Source: Oryzobacter faecalis
GTDB lineage: Bacteria; Actinomycetota; Actinomycetes; Actinomycetales; Dermatophilaceae
Direction: 5' to 3'
NCBI RefSeq assembly: GCF_046764005.1
Contig: NZ_JBKOFW010000001.1
Span: forward strand, 770,256-834,255
DNA length: 64,000 nt
Position numbers and translations under genes: made by a program
In this document: positions 15,912 to 24,146 of the stretch, piece after piece
How the letters are laid out: the number at the start of each line of letters is the position of its first letter
How positions within the stretch are numbered: the first letter of the stretch is position 1
The notes under the pieces: generated by a model
Databases searched by the model: none
Told to the model about the DNA's origin: nothing
The model's input: the letters and a program-made list of their open reading frames with translations, nothing else

Positions 15912-16511
15912 TCAGCGCCAGAGCGCGGCCCAGGTCCGGGGCCCGACGCGACCGTCGACCTCGAGGCCCCGCTTGCGCTGGAAGGCCTTGACGACGCCCT
16001 CGGTGGCCGGTCCGAAGCTGCCGTCGAGCACGATGGTGAAGCCGTGCGAGCGCAGCCGGCGCTGGACCGCCTTGACGCGCTCGCCCTTCATGCCCTTGGA
16101 GACCGTGCCGGTGAACGGCGGGTGGGGAGGGCCGATCCCCGGGATCGGCTGGCCCGCGTAGTCGGTGGACCAGCCTGCGTAGGTACGGCCCCAGGTGCGG
16201 CACAGCGTCGTGATGGACACCTCGCTGCACAGCCCCGGCGCCGGCCAGTCGGTGCTCCAGATCCTGCCGTTCCCGGTGGAGAGCGCGACGTGGCCGAAGC
16301 GGCTGCCCTTGATGTAGACCGGTACCCCCGGTGGCGGGTGGGCGTCGTGGCGCAGGTTGCGGGCGGCCTGCAGCGCGGCGTTGGCGTCCGGGAGCCCCGC
16401 CGGCCTGGCGTCGAGCCAGCGCATGACGAAGTTCAAACACTTCTTCGGCCGGCAGCGCCGGGTCCCGCGCGCGGCCCTCACCGACTCGGCCGGCGTCCTC
16501 ACGGCGTGCAC
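15912..16511 (-). CDS. NlpC/CHAP-like amidase with C-terminal peptidoglycan-binding domain
   Basis: A 199-residue two-domain protein. Residues ~20-125 resemble small papain-like wall hydrolases: Cys25 in KKCLNFVMRW as candidate nucleophile, and GVPVYIKGSRFGHVALSTG with His74 as candidate base, followed by GRIWSTDWP. Residues ~135-199 are one PG_binding_1-like domain (VKAVQRRLRSHGF ... LDGSFGPATEGVVKAFQ ... VGPRTWAALWR). No signal peptide is visible from GTG 16511 or the internal GTG 16502. First gene of the minus-strand cassette ending at 12239. A phage-type lysin is possible, but no phage genes are near. Confidence 0.75.
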   Translation of the reverse strand: MHAVRTPAESVRAARGTRRCRPKKCLNFVMRWLDARPAGLPDANAALQAARNLRHDAHPPPGVPVYIKGSRFGHVALSTGNGRIWSTDWPAPGLCSEVSITTLCRTWGRTYAGWSTDYAGQPIPGIGPPHPPFTGTVSKGMKGERVKAVQRRLRSHGFTIVLDGSFGPATEGVVKAFQRKRGLEVDGRVGPRTWAALWR

Positions 16512-16768
16512 CCCGGCTGTCGCCGGCTCGTCCGGGTCGTCATCGACGACACCCCTTTCCCCTGTCGAGCACCGTCGGGACCGGGCGCGGCCCGCGTCCC
16601 CCGCGAGCCGCCACCGGGACCCGGGCGAGCAGGTCCTCCCCTACGGTGTGTCCCGATTGTCCCGAGCGCGCTCGGACCCCGTCCATAGTCACCTCGGGTG
16701 GTTCCGCAGGCTGCGGACGGCCCGAGCGGGCGGTTGAGATGTCGGGGCTCGGGTGTATTCATGGAGTC

Positions 16769-17104
16769 ATGGACGTCATCCGGGTCCGGTCGATCCGCAC
16801 CTACCCGGCGCGCGGCGAGCCCGGCGTCGAGGTCGATGCCGTCCACGTCGGCGCGGCCGGGCTCGAGGGGGACCGGCCGAAGAAGGCCGCGGTCTCCCTC
16901 GTCGGCCACGACTCGCCGGCCACCCGCGCCAACCTCGTCCTCGACGTGCCGACGGCCGACGTCGAGCGGCTCGAGGGGTCGGTGCTGCGCGTCGGTGAGG
17001 TCCTCCTGGCCGTCGAGCCCACCGGCAACGCCTGCGCCGGCCTCTACGCGGCGGTCGGCCAGGAGGGATGGGTGCGCGTCGGCGACGCGGTGCGGCGCAC
17101 GTGA
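16769..17104 (+). CDS. Short MOSC-like protein, first gene of tms-like operon
   Basis: A 111-residue protein resembling a MOSC beta-barrel: IRTYPARGEPG near the start, then RANLVLDVPTADVERLEGSVLRVGEVLLAVEPTGNACAGL in the pattern of a MOSC core, with one Cys at the usual ligand position. It is shorter than normal MOSC domains, which carry sulfur or molybdenum-cofactor chemistry, so function is open. ATG 16769 lies 7 nt after TATTCA (16756-16761), a leaderless arrangement. Its stop overlaps the GTG of the flavoprotein gene (GTGA). Confidence 0.65.
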   Translation: MDVIRVRSIRTYPARGEPGVEVDAVHVGAAGLEGDRPKKAAVSLVGHDSPATRANLVLDVPTADVERLEGSVLRVGEVLLAVEPTGNACAGLYAAVGQEGWVRVGDAVRRT

Positions 17105-18477
17105 CCGCCGTGGCCACGCGGGTCCACGAGGCGGGCGTCCAGCGGCTCGTCGACAGCTTCCGTGCGGTCCCGCCGGGGGAGCCCGCCCGGCTCGCGAAGC
17201 GCACCTCGAACCTGTTCCGCGGACGAGCCCCCACGGCGGCCCCCGGACTGGACACCTCGGGCCTGACCGGGGTGCTCGAGGTCGACCCCGTCGCCCGCAC
17301 GGCCGACGTCCAGGGCATGTGCACCTACGAGCACCTCGTCGACGCCACGCTCCCGCACGGGCTCACCCCCCTCGTCGTGCCCCAGCTGCGCACCATCACC
17401 CTGGGAGGCGCGGTCACCGGGCTGGGCATCGAGTCGGCCTCGTGGCGCAACGGGCTGCCGCACGAGTCCGTCCTCGAGCTCGACGTCCTCACGGGATCCG
17501 GCGAGGTGGTCACCGCCGGCCCCGACCGGCACCGCGACCTCCACCGCGGCTTCCCCAACAGCTACGGCACCCTCGGCTACGCCACCCGCCTGCGGATCGC
17601 GCTCGAGCCGGTCGGGAGCACCGTGTCGCTGCGCCACCTGCGCTTCCACGACCTCGACGCGCTGCTCGCGACGCTCGGGCAGGTCGTCGGCACCGGGACC
17701 CACGAGGGCGCCCCGGTCGACTACCTCGACGGTGTCGTCTTCTCGGCCGAGGAGTCCTACCTCGTCCTCGGGACCCGCAGCGACGACCCGGGCCCGACGA
17801 GCGAGCACACGAAGTCGTCCGTCTACTACCGCTCGATCCAGCACGACGGGCCCGCCCCGAAGCGCGACCTCATGACCACCCTCGACTACCTGTGGCGCTG
17901 GGACACCGACTGGTTCTGGTGCTCGCGGGCCTTCGGCGCCCAGGACCCCCGGCTCCGGCGGCTGTGGCCGCGGCGCTGGCTGCGGAGCAGCGTCTACGGG
18001 CGGCTCGTCGCCCTCGACCGTCGCCTGGGCGTCGCCGACCGCCTCGAGGCGCGGCACGGCCGGCCGCCACGAGAGCGGGTCGTCCAGGACGTCGAGCTGC
18101 CGCTGGCGACCACCGGCGAGTTCCTGCGGTGGTTCCTGCGGGAGGTGCCGATCGAGCCGGTCTGGCTCTGCCCCCTGCGGCTGCTCGACGACGAGCCCTG
18201 GACCCTCTACCCACTGCGCCCGGGGCAGGTGTACGTCAACGTCGGGTTCTGGTCGTCGGTGCCCGCCGAGCCCTCCCGCCCGGGCGCCACGAACCGGCGC
18301 ATCGAGCGCGAGGTCAGCCGGCTCGGGGGCCACAAGTCCCTGTACTCGGAGTCCTTCTACGACGCCGAGGAGTTCGCCCGGCTCTACGGGGGTGCTGCCT
18401 ACACCGACCTCAAGGACCGCTGGGACCCCCAGCGCCGGTTCCCGGACCTGTACGCCAAGGCGGTGCGCGGAGCCTGA
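17101..18477 (+). CDS. tmsA: FAD-binding oxidoreductase, TmsA-like
   Basis: A 458-residue flavoprotein with an FAD-binding PCMH-type domain in the first half (VVPQLRTITLGGAVTGLGIES, then HESVLELDVLTGSGEV and FPNSYGTLGYATRLR). Directly before a cyclopropane-synthase-like methyltransferase, this matches TmsA, which reduces 10-methylene to 10-methyl (tuberculostearic-type) acyl chains. Related DprE1-like and alditol-oxidase-like enzymes share the fold, so context decides. GTG 17101 is chosen for its 4-nt overlap with the MOSC gene stop; an ATG at 17068 is possible but would overlap more. Membrane-lipid site of action is inferred. Confidence 0.75.
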   Translation: MTAVATRVHEAGVQRLVDSFRAVPPGEPARLAKRTSNLFRGRAPTAAPGLDTSGLTGVLEVDPVARTADVQGMCTYEHLVDATLPHGLTPLVVPQLRTITLGGAVTGLGIESASWRNGLPHESVLELDVLTGSGEVVTAGPDRHRDLHRGFPNSYGTLGYATRLRIALEPVGSTVSLRHLRFHDLDALLATLGQVVGTGTHEGAPVDYLDGVVFSAEESYLVLGTRSDDPGPTSEHTKSSVYYRSIQHDGPAPKRDLMTTLDYLWRWDTDWFWCSRAFGAQDPRLRRLWPRRWLRSSVYGRLVALDRRLGVADRLEARHGRPPRERVVQDVELPLATTGEFLRWFLREVPIEPVWLCPLRLLDDEPWTLYPLRPGQVYVNVGFWSSVPAEPSRPGATNRRIEREVSRLGGHKSLYSESFYDAEEFARLYGGAAYTDLKDRWDPQRRFPDLYAKAVRGA

Positions 18478-18523
18478 CCACACCCACCACCGCCGTCGAG
18501 CCAACCCGGAGGGAGCGCCACCC

Positions 18524-19783
18524 ATGTCCATCGCCACGATCGTCGAGTCGGTCGTCGACGGCTCGCTGCCCGTCGGCCTGCGCGCCTACGACGGGTCCTC
18601 GCTCGGCCCCCCGGACGCCGCCCGCACCCTCGAGCTGCGCACCCCGCGCGCCGTGGCCTACCTCGCGACCGCGCCGGGCGACCTCGGGCTGGCGCGCGCG
18701 TGGGTGACCGGCGACCTCGCCATCCACGGCATCCACCCCGGCGACCCCTACGACGTCCTCGTCGACCTCGCCTCCGTGCGGTTCCACCGACCCACGGCCG
18801 CGGCGGCCCTCGACGCCGCGCGCGAGCTGGGGCTGCGTGGCCTGACGCCACCTCAGCCGCCACCCCAGGAGGCCCTGCCGCGATGGCGCAGGGTCGCAGA
18901 AGGGCTGCGGCACAACCTCGTCCGTGACGCCGGGGCCATCCAGCACCACTACGACGTCTCCAACCGCTTCTACGAGCTCGTCCTCGGCCCGTCGATGACC
19001 TACACCTGCGCCTGCTACCCGCGCGAGGACGCCACCCTCGAGGAGGCCCAGGAGAACAAGTACCGCCTCGTGTTCGACAAGCTGCGCCTCGAGGAGGGAC
19101 AGCGGCTGCTCGACCTCGGCTGCGGCTGGGGCGGGATGGTCCGCTACGCGGCGCGGCGCGGGGTGCGCGTCACGGGCGTCACGCTCTCGCGGCAGCAGGC
19201 GCAGTGGGCGCAGCGGGCCATCGAGCAGGAGGGGCTCGCCGACCTCGCGGAGGTGCGGCACGCCGACTACCGCGACGTCACCGCCACCGGCTTCGACGCC
19301 GTCTCGTCGATCGGCCTCACCGAGCACGTCGGCGTGCGCAACTACCCCTCCTACTTCCGCTTCGTCCTCGACCGGCTGCGTCCGGGCGGGCTCCTCCTCA
19401 ACCACTGCATCACCCGCCCGCACAACCACCGCCAGGAGACCGGGCCGTTCATCGACCGCTACGTGTTCCCCGACGGCGAGCTCACCGGGTCGGGACGGGT
19501 CATCATGGCCGCCCAGGACGCCGGGCTCGAGGTCCTCCACGAGGAGAACCTCCGTGACCACTACGCCCTCACGCTCGCCCGGTGGTGCGCCAACCTCGTC
19601 GAGCACTGGGACGAGGCCGTGGCCGAGGTGGGCGAGGGCACCGCCAGGGTCTGGGGCCTGTACATGGCGGGATCGCGCCTCGGCTTCGAGCGAGGCGTGG
19701 TCCAGCTGCACCAGGTGCTGGCGGTCAAGCCCTTCGCCGACGGGTCGACCGGGCTGCCGCTGCGGCCGTGGTGGCGGGCCTGA
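18524..19783 (+). CDS. tmsB: Fatty-acid/phospholipid methyltransferase, TmsB or cyclopropane-synthase type
   Basis: A 419-residue SAM-dependent methyltransferase of the cyclopropane-fatty-acyl-phospholipid synthase family. Family hallmarks are IQHHYDVSNRFYELVLG, SMTYTCACY, the SAM loop LDLGCGWGG near residue 200, SIGLTEHVG and LNHCITRPHNH. With the flavoprotein in front it would add a methylene at carbon 10 of oleoyl chains, later reduced to 10-methyl; a true cyclopropane synthase is the alternative. ATG 18524 has a GGAGGG site 9 nt upstream, 46 nt after the previous stop. Its end converges with the TetR gene. Confidence 0.8.
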   Translation: MSIATIVESVVDGSLPVGLRAYDGSSLGPPDAARTLELRTPRAVAYLATAPGDLGLARAWVTGDLAIHGIHPGDPYDVLVDLASVRFHRPTAAAALDAARELGLRGLTPPQPPPQEALPRWRRVAEGLRHNLVRDAGAIQHHYDVSNRFYELVLGPSMTYTCACYPREDATLEEAQENKYRLVFDKLRLEEGQRLLDLGCGWGGMVRYAARRGVRVTGVTLSRQQAQWAQRAIEQEGLADLAEVRHADYRDVTATGFDAVSSIGLTEHVGVRNYPSYFRFVLDRLRPGGLLLNHCITRPHNHRQETGPFIDRYVFPDGELTGSGRVIMAAQDAGLEVLHEENLRDHYALTLARWCANLVEHWDEAVAEVGEGTARVWGLYMAGSRLGFERGVVQLHQVLAVKPFADGSTGLPLRPWWRA

Positions 19784-19791
19784 CCGCGGTG

Positions 19792-20484
19792 TCAGGCGCG
19801 GTCGGTGGCCCTGGACGCCGACGGGAGCGACAGCGAGCCGAGCCCGTCCCAGACCAGCGTCGTGAGGTCGTCGGCGAGCTCGTCGCTGCTCTGCCCGCCG
19901 GCGGCCCCACCCGCCGCCAGCCAGGCGTCGGCCGTCGCGCGCACCATGCCGACGACGGCCACGCCCCACAGCCTCGGGGTGGGAGAGGCTCCGCCCGCGC
20001 CGCCGAGGCCGTGCCCCACGAGGTCGGCGACGTGGCCGGCGATCCGGTCGGTCAGCCCGGCCGCGACGTCGCCGTTCGGCCGCTCGCCCGGGGGCAGGAG
20101 CGGCGCGGTGACGATGAAGCGGTACACCTCGGGGTCGGTCTCGACGAGGTGGAGGTAGGCGGCGATGACCGCGCGCACACGAGACCGCGGCGACCCGGCG
20201 CCGGCCGCGCCGACGGGCGAGTCGGCGGCCCGGGTGAGACCGCGCGCGATCGTGCCGTCGACCCGGTCCGCCACGGCGGTCCAGAGCCCGGCCCGGTCGG
20301 TGAAGTGGCGGTAGAAGACGGTCTTCGAGGTCCCCGCCGCGGCGGCGACCTCGTCCATCCCGACCGCGGCCCCGTGGGTGCGGATGGCGCCCAGGGTCGC
20401 CTCGACGAGCTCGGCCCGGCGGGCCTGGCGGTGCTCGTCCCACCGCGAGCTGCGCCCGTCGGGGGTGGCCCTCGTCTCGGTCAT
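19792..20484 (-). CDS. TetR-family transcriptional regulator
   Basis: A 230-residue regulator with an N-terminal helix-turn-helix at about residues 25-70 (RAELVEATLGAIRTHG ... VGMDEVAAAAGTSKTVFYRHFTDRAGL) and a C-terminal ligand domain of mostly helices. It diverges from the thiolase operon and likely controls it, probably in response to an acyl-CoA; that ligand is a guess from context. ATG 20484 sits 6 nt after a minus-strand TACCGT -10 (20491-20496), giving a leaderless mRNA. Confidence 0.85.
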   Translation of the reverse strand: MTETRATPDGRSSRWDEHRQARRAELVEATLGAIRTHGAAVGMDEVAAAAGTSKTVFYRHFTDRAGLWTAVADRVDGTIARGLTRAADSPVGAAGAGSPRSRVRAVIAAYLHLVETDPEVYRFIVTAPLLPPGERPNGDVAAGLTDRIAGHVADLVGHGLGGAGGASPTPRLWGVAVVGMVRATADAWLAAGGAAGGQSSDELADDLTTLVWDGLGSLSLPSASRATDRA

Positions 20485-20490
20485 GCCCGG

Positions 20491-20538
20491 ACGGTAGCAG
20501 GAACCCGCGGTACCTGTTACCGTCCGTACCGGATACCT
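20491..20538. promoter_or_regulatory. Divergent regulatory region with four TACC units
   Basis: CGGTAC (20508-20513) and GTACCG (20526-20531) form an inverted repeat with a 12-bp gap. Within 20511-20536 the tetramer TACC occurs four times at short, fairly even spacing. The minus-strand -10 of the TetR gene (20491-20496) lies beside it. This is the natural candidate for the TetR operator controlling both directions. Confidence 0.45.
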
Positions 20539-20588
20539 CGTCGCCCGTCGGGGCGCGGGGCCGAGCCTCGACCCAAGGAGCCAGACCG

Positions 20589-21872
20589 GTGACCACCACC
20601 CGCCGCGCCGCCGTCCTCGGCGGCAACCGGATCCCCTTCGCCCGCCAGTTCGGCGCCTACGCCGAGGCGTCGAACCAGGACATGCTCACCGCCGCCCTCG
20701 AGGGCCTCGTCGCCCGCCACGGCCTCGCGGGTGAGCGGCTCGGGGAGGTCGTCGCCGGCGCCGTCGTCAAGCACAGCCGCGACTTCAACCTCACCCGCGA
20801 GGCCGTCCTCGGGTCGAGCCTGAGCCCTGCCACGCCGGCCTACGACGTCACGCAGGCTTGCGGCACCGGCCTCGAGGCCACGATCCTCGTCGCGAACAAG
20901 ATCCGCCTCGGCCAGGTCGAGTCGGGCGTCGCCGGCGGCGTCGACTCCTCGTCCGACGCCCCGCTCGTCGTCCCCGAGAAGCTGCGCCGCAAGCTGCTGC
21001 GCCTGAACCGAGCCAGGTCCACCGGCGACAAGGCGAAGGCGGCACTGAGCCTGCGCCCCACCGACATCGGCGTGCAGGTCCCCGGCAACTCCGAGCCCCG
21101 CACCGGCCTGTCGATGGGCGAGCACATGGCCCTCACCGCCGAGCGCTGGGGCATCACCCGCGAGGCCCAGGACGAGCTCGCCCTCGCGAGCCACCACAAC
21201 CTCGCGGCCGCCTACGACCGCGGGTTCTTCGACGACCTCCTCACCCCGTACCTCGGCCTCACCCGCGACCAGAACCTGCGCGCCGAGACCACCCTCGACA
21301 AGCTCGCGTCGCTGCGCACCGTCTTCGGCAGCGGCGACGGCGCGACGATGACGGCCGGAAACTCCACGCCCCTGACCGACGGCGCCTCCACCGTGCTCCT
21401 CGGCTCCGAGGAGTGGGGCGCGGCCCACGGGCTGAGGCCGCTGGCCTGGCTCGTCGACGCCGAGACCGCCGCCGTCGACTTCGTCTCCGGCGACGAGGGC
21501 CTGCTCATGGCCCCGGCCTACGCGGTGTCGCGCCTGCTCGAGCGCAACGGCCTCTCCCTCCAGGACTTCGACCTCTACGAGATCCACGAGGCGTTCGCCT
21601 CGACCGTGCTCACCACCCTCGCGGCGTGGGAGAGCGAGGAGTTCTGCCGCGAGCGCCTCGGCCGCGAGGCGCCGCTCGGCTCCATCGACCGCTCGAAGCT
21701 CAACGTCGCCGGCTCCTCGCTCGCCGCAGGCCACCCGTTCGCCGCCACCGGCGGGCGCATCGTCGCCACCCTCGCCTCCCTGCTCCGCGACAAGGGGCCG
21801 GGCTCGCGCGGCCTCATCTCCGTGTGCGCCGCCGGCGGCATCGGCGTCACCGCGATCCTCGAGGCGGCCTGA
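20589..21872 (+). CDS. fadA2: Acetyl-CoA acyltransferase, FadA2-like thiolase
   Basis: A 427-residue thiolase that cleaves or condenses acyl-CoA. Catalytic residues are visible: Cys91 in VTQACGTGLEA, the EIHEAFAS motif, SSLAAGHPFAATGGR with the active His, and a C-terminal CAAGGIG. With the next two genes it matches the FadA2 / FabG4 / HtdX neighbourhood of mycobacteria (Rv0243, Rv0242c, Rv0241c), where the enzymes act in lipid metabolism. GTG 20589 is 9 nt after AAGGAG. The stop is 1 nt from the fabG4-like start. Confidence 0.85.
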   Translation: MTTTRRAAVLGGNRIPFARQFGAYAEASNQDMLTAALEGLVARHGLAGERLGEVVAGAVVKHSRDFNLTREAVLGSSLSPATPAYDVTQACGTGLEATILVANKIRLGQVESGVAGGVDSSSDAPLVVPEKLRRKLLRLNRARSTGDKAKAALSLRPTDIGVQVPGNSEPRTGLSMGEHMALTAERWGITREAQDELALASHHNLAAAYDRGFFDDLLTPYLGLTRDQNLRAETTLDKLASLRTVFGSGDGATMTAGNSTPLTDGASTVLLGSEEWGAAHGLRPLAWLVDAETAAVDFVSGDEGLLMAPAYAVSRLLERNGLSLQDFDLYEIHEAFASTVLTTLAAWESEEFCRERLGREAPLGSIDRSKLNVAGSSLAAGHPFAATGGRIVATLASLLRDKGPGSRGLISVCAAGGIGVTAILEAA

Positions 21873-21873
21873 G

Positions 21874-23238
21874 GTGGCGCACACCGACGGGTACACCGCC
21901 TTCGTCTCCTCGACGGCGGGCCGCAAGATCGCGACGACCCTCGGGCTGCCGCAGCCGGTCGCCCTGCGCCGCCACGTCGCCGGCCGTCCGCTGGCCGACG
22001 GGCCCGTGCTCGTCGGCGGCCACGCCGACACCCCGGCGCTGACTGCCCTGCGCGACGGGCTCACCGCGGCCGGGGCCGACGTCGTCGAGGAGGTGCCGGC
22101 CGAGCAGCGCCTCGGCGGGGTCGTCGTCGACCTCACCGCCGCCGACGGCCCGACCGACCTCGAGTCGCTGCGGGCCACCCTGGCCCCCGCCCTCAAGCGG
22201 CTCGGCCGCTGTGCCCGGGTCGTCGTCGTGGGCCGCGACCCGGCACTCGCCACCAGCCCGGCCCAGCGGGCCGCGCGCCGCGCCCTCGAGGGCGCCACCC
22301 GCTCGGTCGCCAAGGAACTGCGTGCCGGCGCGACCGCCAACCTCGTCCTCGTCGCCGACGGGGCCGAGGCCGGCGCCTTGGGCACCGTGACCTTCCTGCT
22401 GTCGGCACGCTCGGCCTACGTCGACGGACAGGTCGTGCGCGTCGGTGCGGCTCCCGGCACGTCCGGGGCCCCCGAGGCTCCCGCCGACCCCGAGCGCCCG
22501 CTCGCCGGCAGGGTCGCCGTCGTCACCGGGGCCGCCCGCGGCATCGGGGCCGACATCGCCCGCACCCTGGGCCGCGACGGCGCCACGGTCGTCTGCGTCG
22601 ACATCCCCGCGGCGGGGGCCCACCTCGCCGCGGTCGCCAACGAGGTGGGCGGGACGGCGCTCCAGGTCGACGTCACGGCCGACGACGCCGGCCGGCGGAT
22701 CCTCGAGCACGCCCGAAGCCGGCACGGCGGGCTCGACGTCGTCGTCCACAACGCCGGGATCACCCGCGACAAGCTCCTCGTCAACATGGACGCCGAGCGG
22801 TGGGCCGGCGTCCTCGACGTCAACCTCGGCTCGATCCTGCGGATGAACGAGGCGCTGCTTGCCGACGACGGGCTGCGCGAGGGCGGTCGGGTCGTCCTCG
22901 TCAGCTCGATCGCCGGGATCGCCGGCAACCGGGGGCAGACGAACTACGCGGCGTCCAAGGCGGGGGTCATCGGGCTCGTCGACGCGTACGGCGCCGACGA
23001 CGCCCTGCGGGACCGTGGCATCACGGTCAACGCGGTCGCCCCCGGCTTCATCGAGACCGAGATGACCGCGAAGGTCCCGCTGGCGACCCGCGAGCTCGGG
23101 CGGCGGCTGAACAGCCTCAACCAGGGCGGGCTGCCGGTCGACGTCGCCGAGGCCATCGCGTACTTCGCCGCCCCCGCCCAGGGCGCGGTCAGCGGCAACG
23201 TCGTGCGCGTGTGCGGCCAGAGCCTGCTGGGGGCCTGA
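21874..23238 (+). CDS. fabG4: FabG4-like two-domain ketoacyl reductase
   Basis: A 454-residue short-chain dehydrogenase with an extra N-terminal Rossmann-like domain (residues ~1-205), the layout and length of mycobacterial FabG4, a high-molecular-weight 3-oxoacyl-thioester reductase. The C-terminal domain starts with the nucleotide loop GAARGIG (about residues 219-225), has NAGIT, the active Tyr358 and Lys362 in NYAASKAG, and PGFIETEM. It starts with GTG just behind the thiolase and ends directly before the hydratase, so the three are one operon for keto-reduction, dehydration and thiolysis of acyl-CoA. Confidence 0.85.
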   Translation: MAHTDGYTAFVSSTAGRKIATTLGLPQPVALRRHVAGRPLADGPVLVGGHADTPALTALRDGLTAAGADVVEEVPAEQRLGGVVVDLTAADGPTDLESLRATLAPALKRLGRCARVVVVGRDPALATSPAQRAARRALEGATRSVAKELRAGATANLVLVADGAEAGALGTVTFLLSARSAYVDGQVVRVGAAPGTSGAPEAPADPERPLAGRVAVVTGAARGIGADIARTLGRDGATVVCVDIPAAGAHLAAVANEVGGTALQVDVTADDAGRRILEHARSRHGGLDVVVHNAGITRDKLLVNMDAERWAGVLDVNLGSILRMNEALLADDGLREGGRVVLVSSIAGIAGNRGQTNYAASKAGVIGLVDAYGADDALRDRGITVNAVAPGFIETEMTAKVPLATRELGRRLNSLNQGGLPVDVAEAIAYFAAPAQGAVSGNVVRVCGQSLLGA

Positions 23239-24093
23239 GTGGTCACCGAGACGCTCCCTGGCATCCCCGCCACGGCCCCGCTGCTCGTGCGGGCTGCGGT
23301 CACCTCGCGCGGTCGCCGGGGCGACACCGTCCCCGAGCGGACGCTGCGGGTCGACGACGTGCGGGTGGACCGTGCCCGGCTCGCCGCGTACCAGCGCCTC
23401 ACCGGCCACGCGGTCGGCGACACCCTGCCCCAGCCGTACCCGTGGGTCCTCGCGTTCCCGGTCCAGACCGCCCTGATGGCGCGCGCGGACTTCCCGCTGC
23501 CGCTGCCGGGGATGGTCCACCTCTCGAACACCGTGACGACGCACCGCGCGCTCGACGCCGCCGAGCCGCTGAGCCTGTCGGTGCGGGCCGGTGGGGTGCG
23601 CCCGCACCGCCGCGGGCGCACGCTCGACGTGCGGATCGAGGCCCTCGTCGGCGACGAGCTCGTCTGGGAGTGCGACAGCACCTACCTCAGCCGCGGGCGC
23701 GGCTCCGACGACGCCCCGCGCGGCGCCGCACCCCCCGCGGCCCCCGCCGGGCCGGCCGTCGCCCGCTGGCGGCTCCCCGACGACCTCGGCCGCGAGTACG
23801 CCGCCGTCTCCGGCGACGTCAACCCGATCCACCTGCACCCCCTCGGCGCGAAGGCGCTCGGCTTCCCGCGGCACATCGCGCACGGCATGTGGACCTGGTC
23901 GCGCACCCTGGCCGCCCTCGGGCGGGGCTCGCTCGGGCCGTCGCGCAGTGCGGTCTGGTTCACCGCGCCGGTCTTCCTCCCGAGCACCGTCGAGCTGGTC
24001 CGCACCCCGCCGGGTCCCGGGCCGGTGACCGCGGCGCTGCGGTCGGCGAAGGACCCCACCCGGACCCACCTCGTCCTCACGCTGGCCGCCTGA
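23239..24093 (+). CDS. htdX: MaoC-like (R)-hydratase/dehydratase, HtdX-like
   Basis: A 284-residue double hot-dog protein of the hydratase-2/MaoC type that interconverts 3-hydroxyacyl and enoyl thioesters. The catalytic motif is SGDVNPIHLHPLGAKALGF at about residues 191-209 with Asp and His, followed by HIAHGMWTW. The first half is a degenerate hot-dog domain. Length and position behind the FabG4-like gene match mycobacterial HtdX. GTG 23239 begins right after the preceding stop. Confidence 0.85.
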   Translation: MVTETLPGIPATAPLLVRAAVTSRGRRGDTVPERTLRVDDVRVDRARLAAYQRLTGHAVGDTLPQPYPWVLAFPVQTALMARADFPLPLPGMVHLSNTVTTHRALDAAEPLSLSVRAGGVRPHRRGRTLDVRIEALVGDELVWECDSTYLSRGRGSDDAPRGAAPPAAPAGPAVARWRLPDDLGREYAAVSGDVNPIHLHPLGAKALGFPRHIAHGMWTWSRTLAALGRGSLGPSRSAVWFTAPVFLPSTVELVRTPPGPGPVTAALRSAKDPTRTHLVLTLAA

Positions 24094-24146
24094 GGGCTCG
24101 CTGAGCGAGGGCGGGAACCCCGCCGGGCCGCGGCTAGGGTCCGAGG

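Noticed and set aside
15912..16511. Prophage lysin marking a prophage remnant
   Set aside because: No integrase, structural, holin or packaging genes are nearby, and the gene sits in a cassette with a peptidase and a hydrolase.
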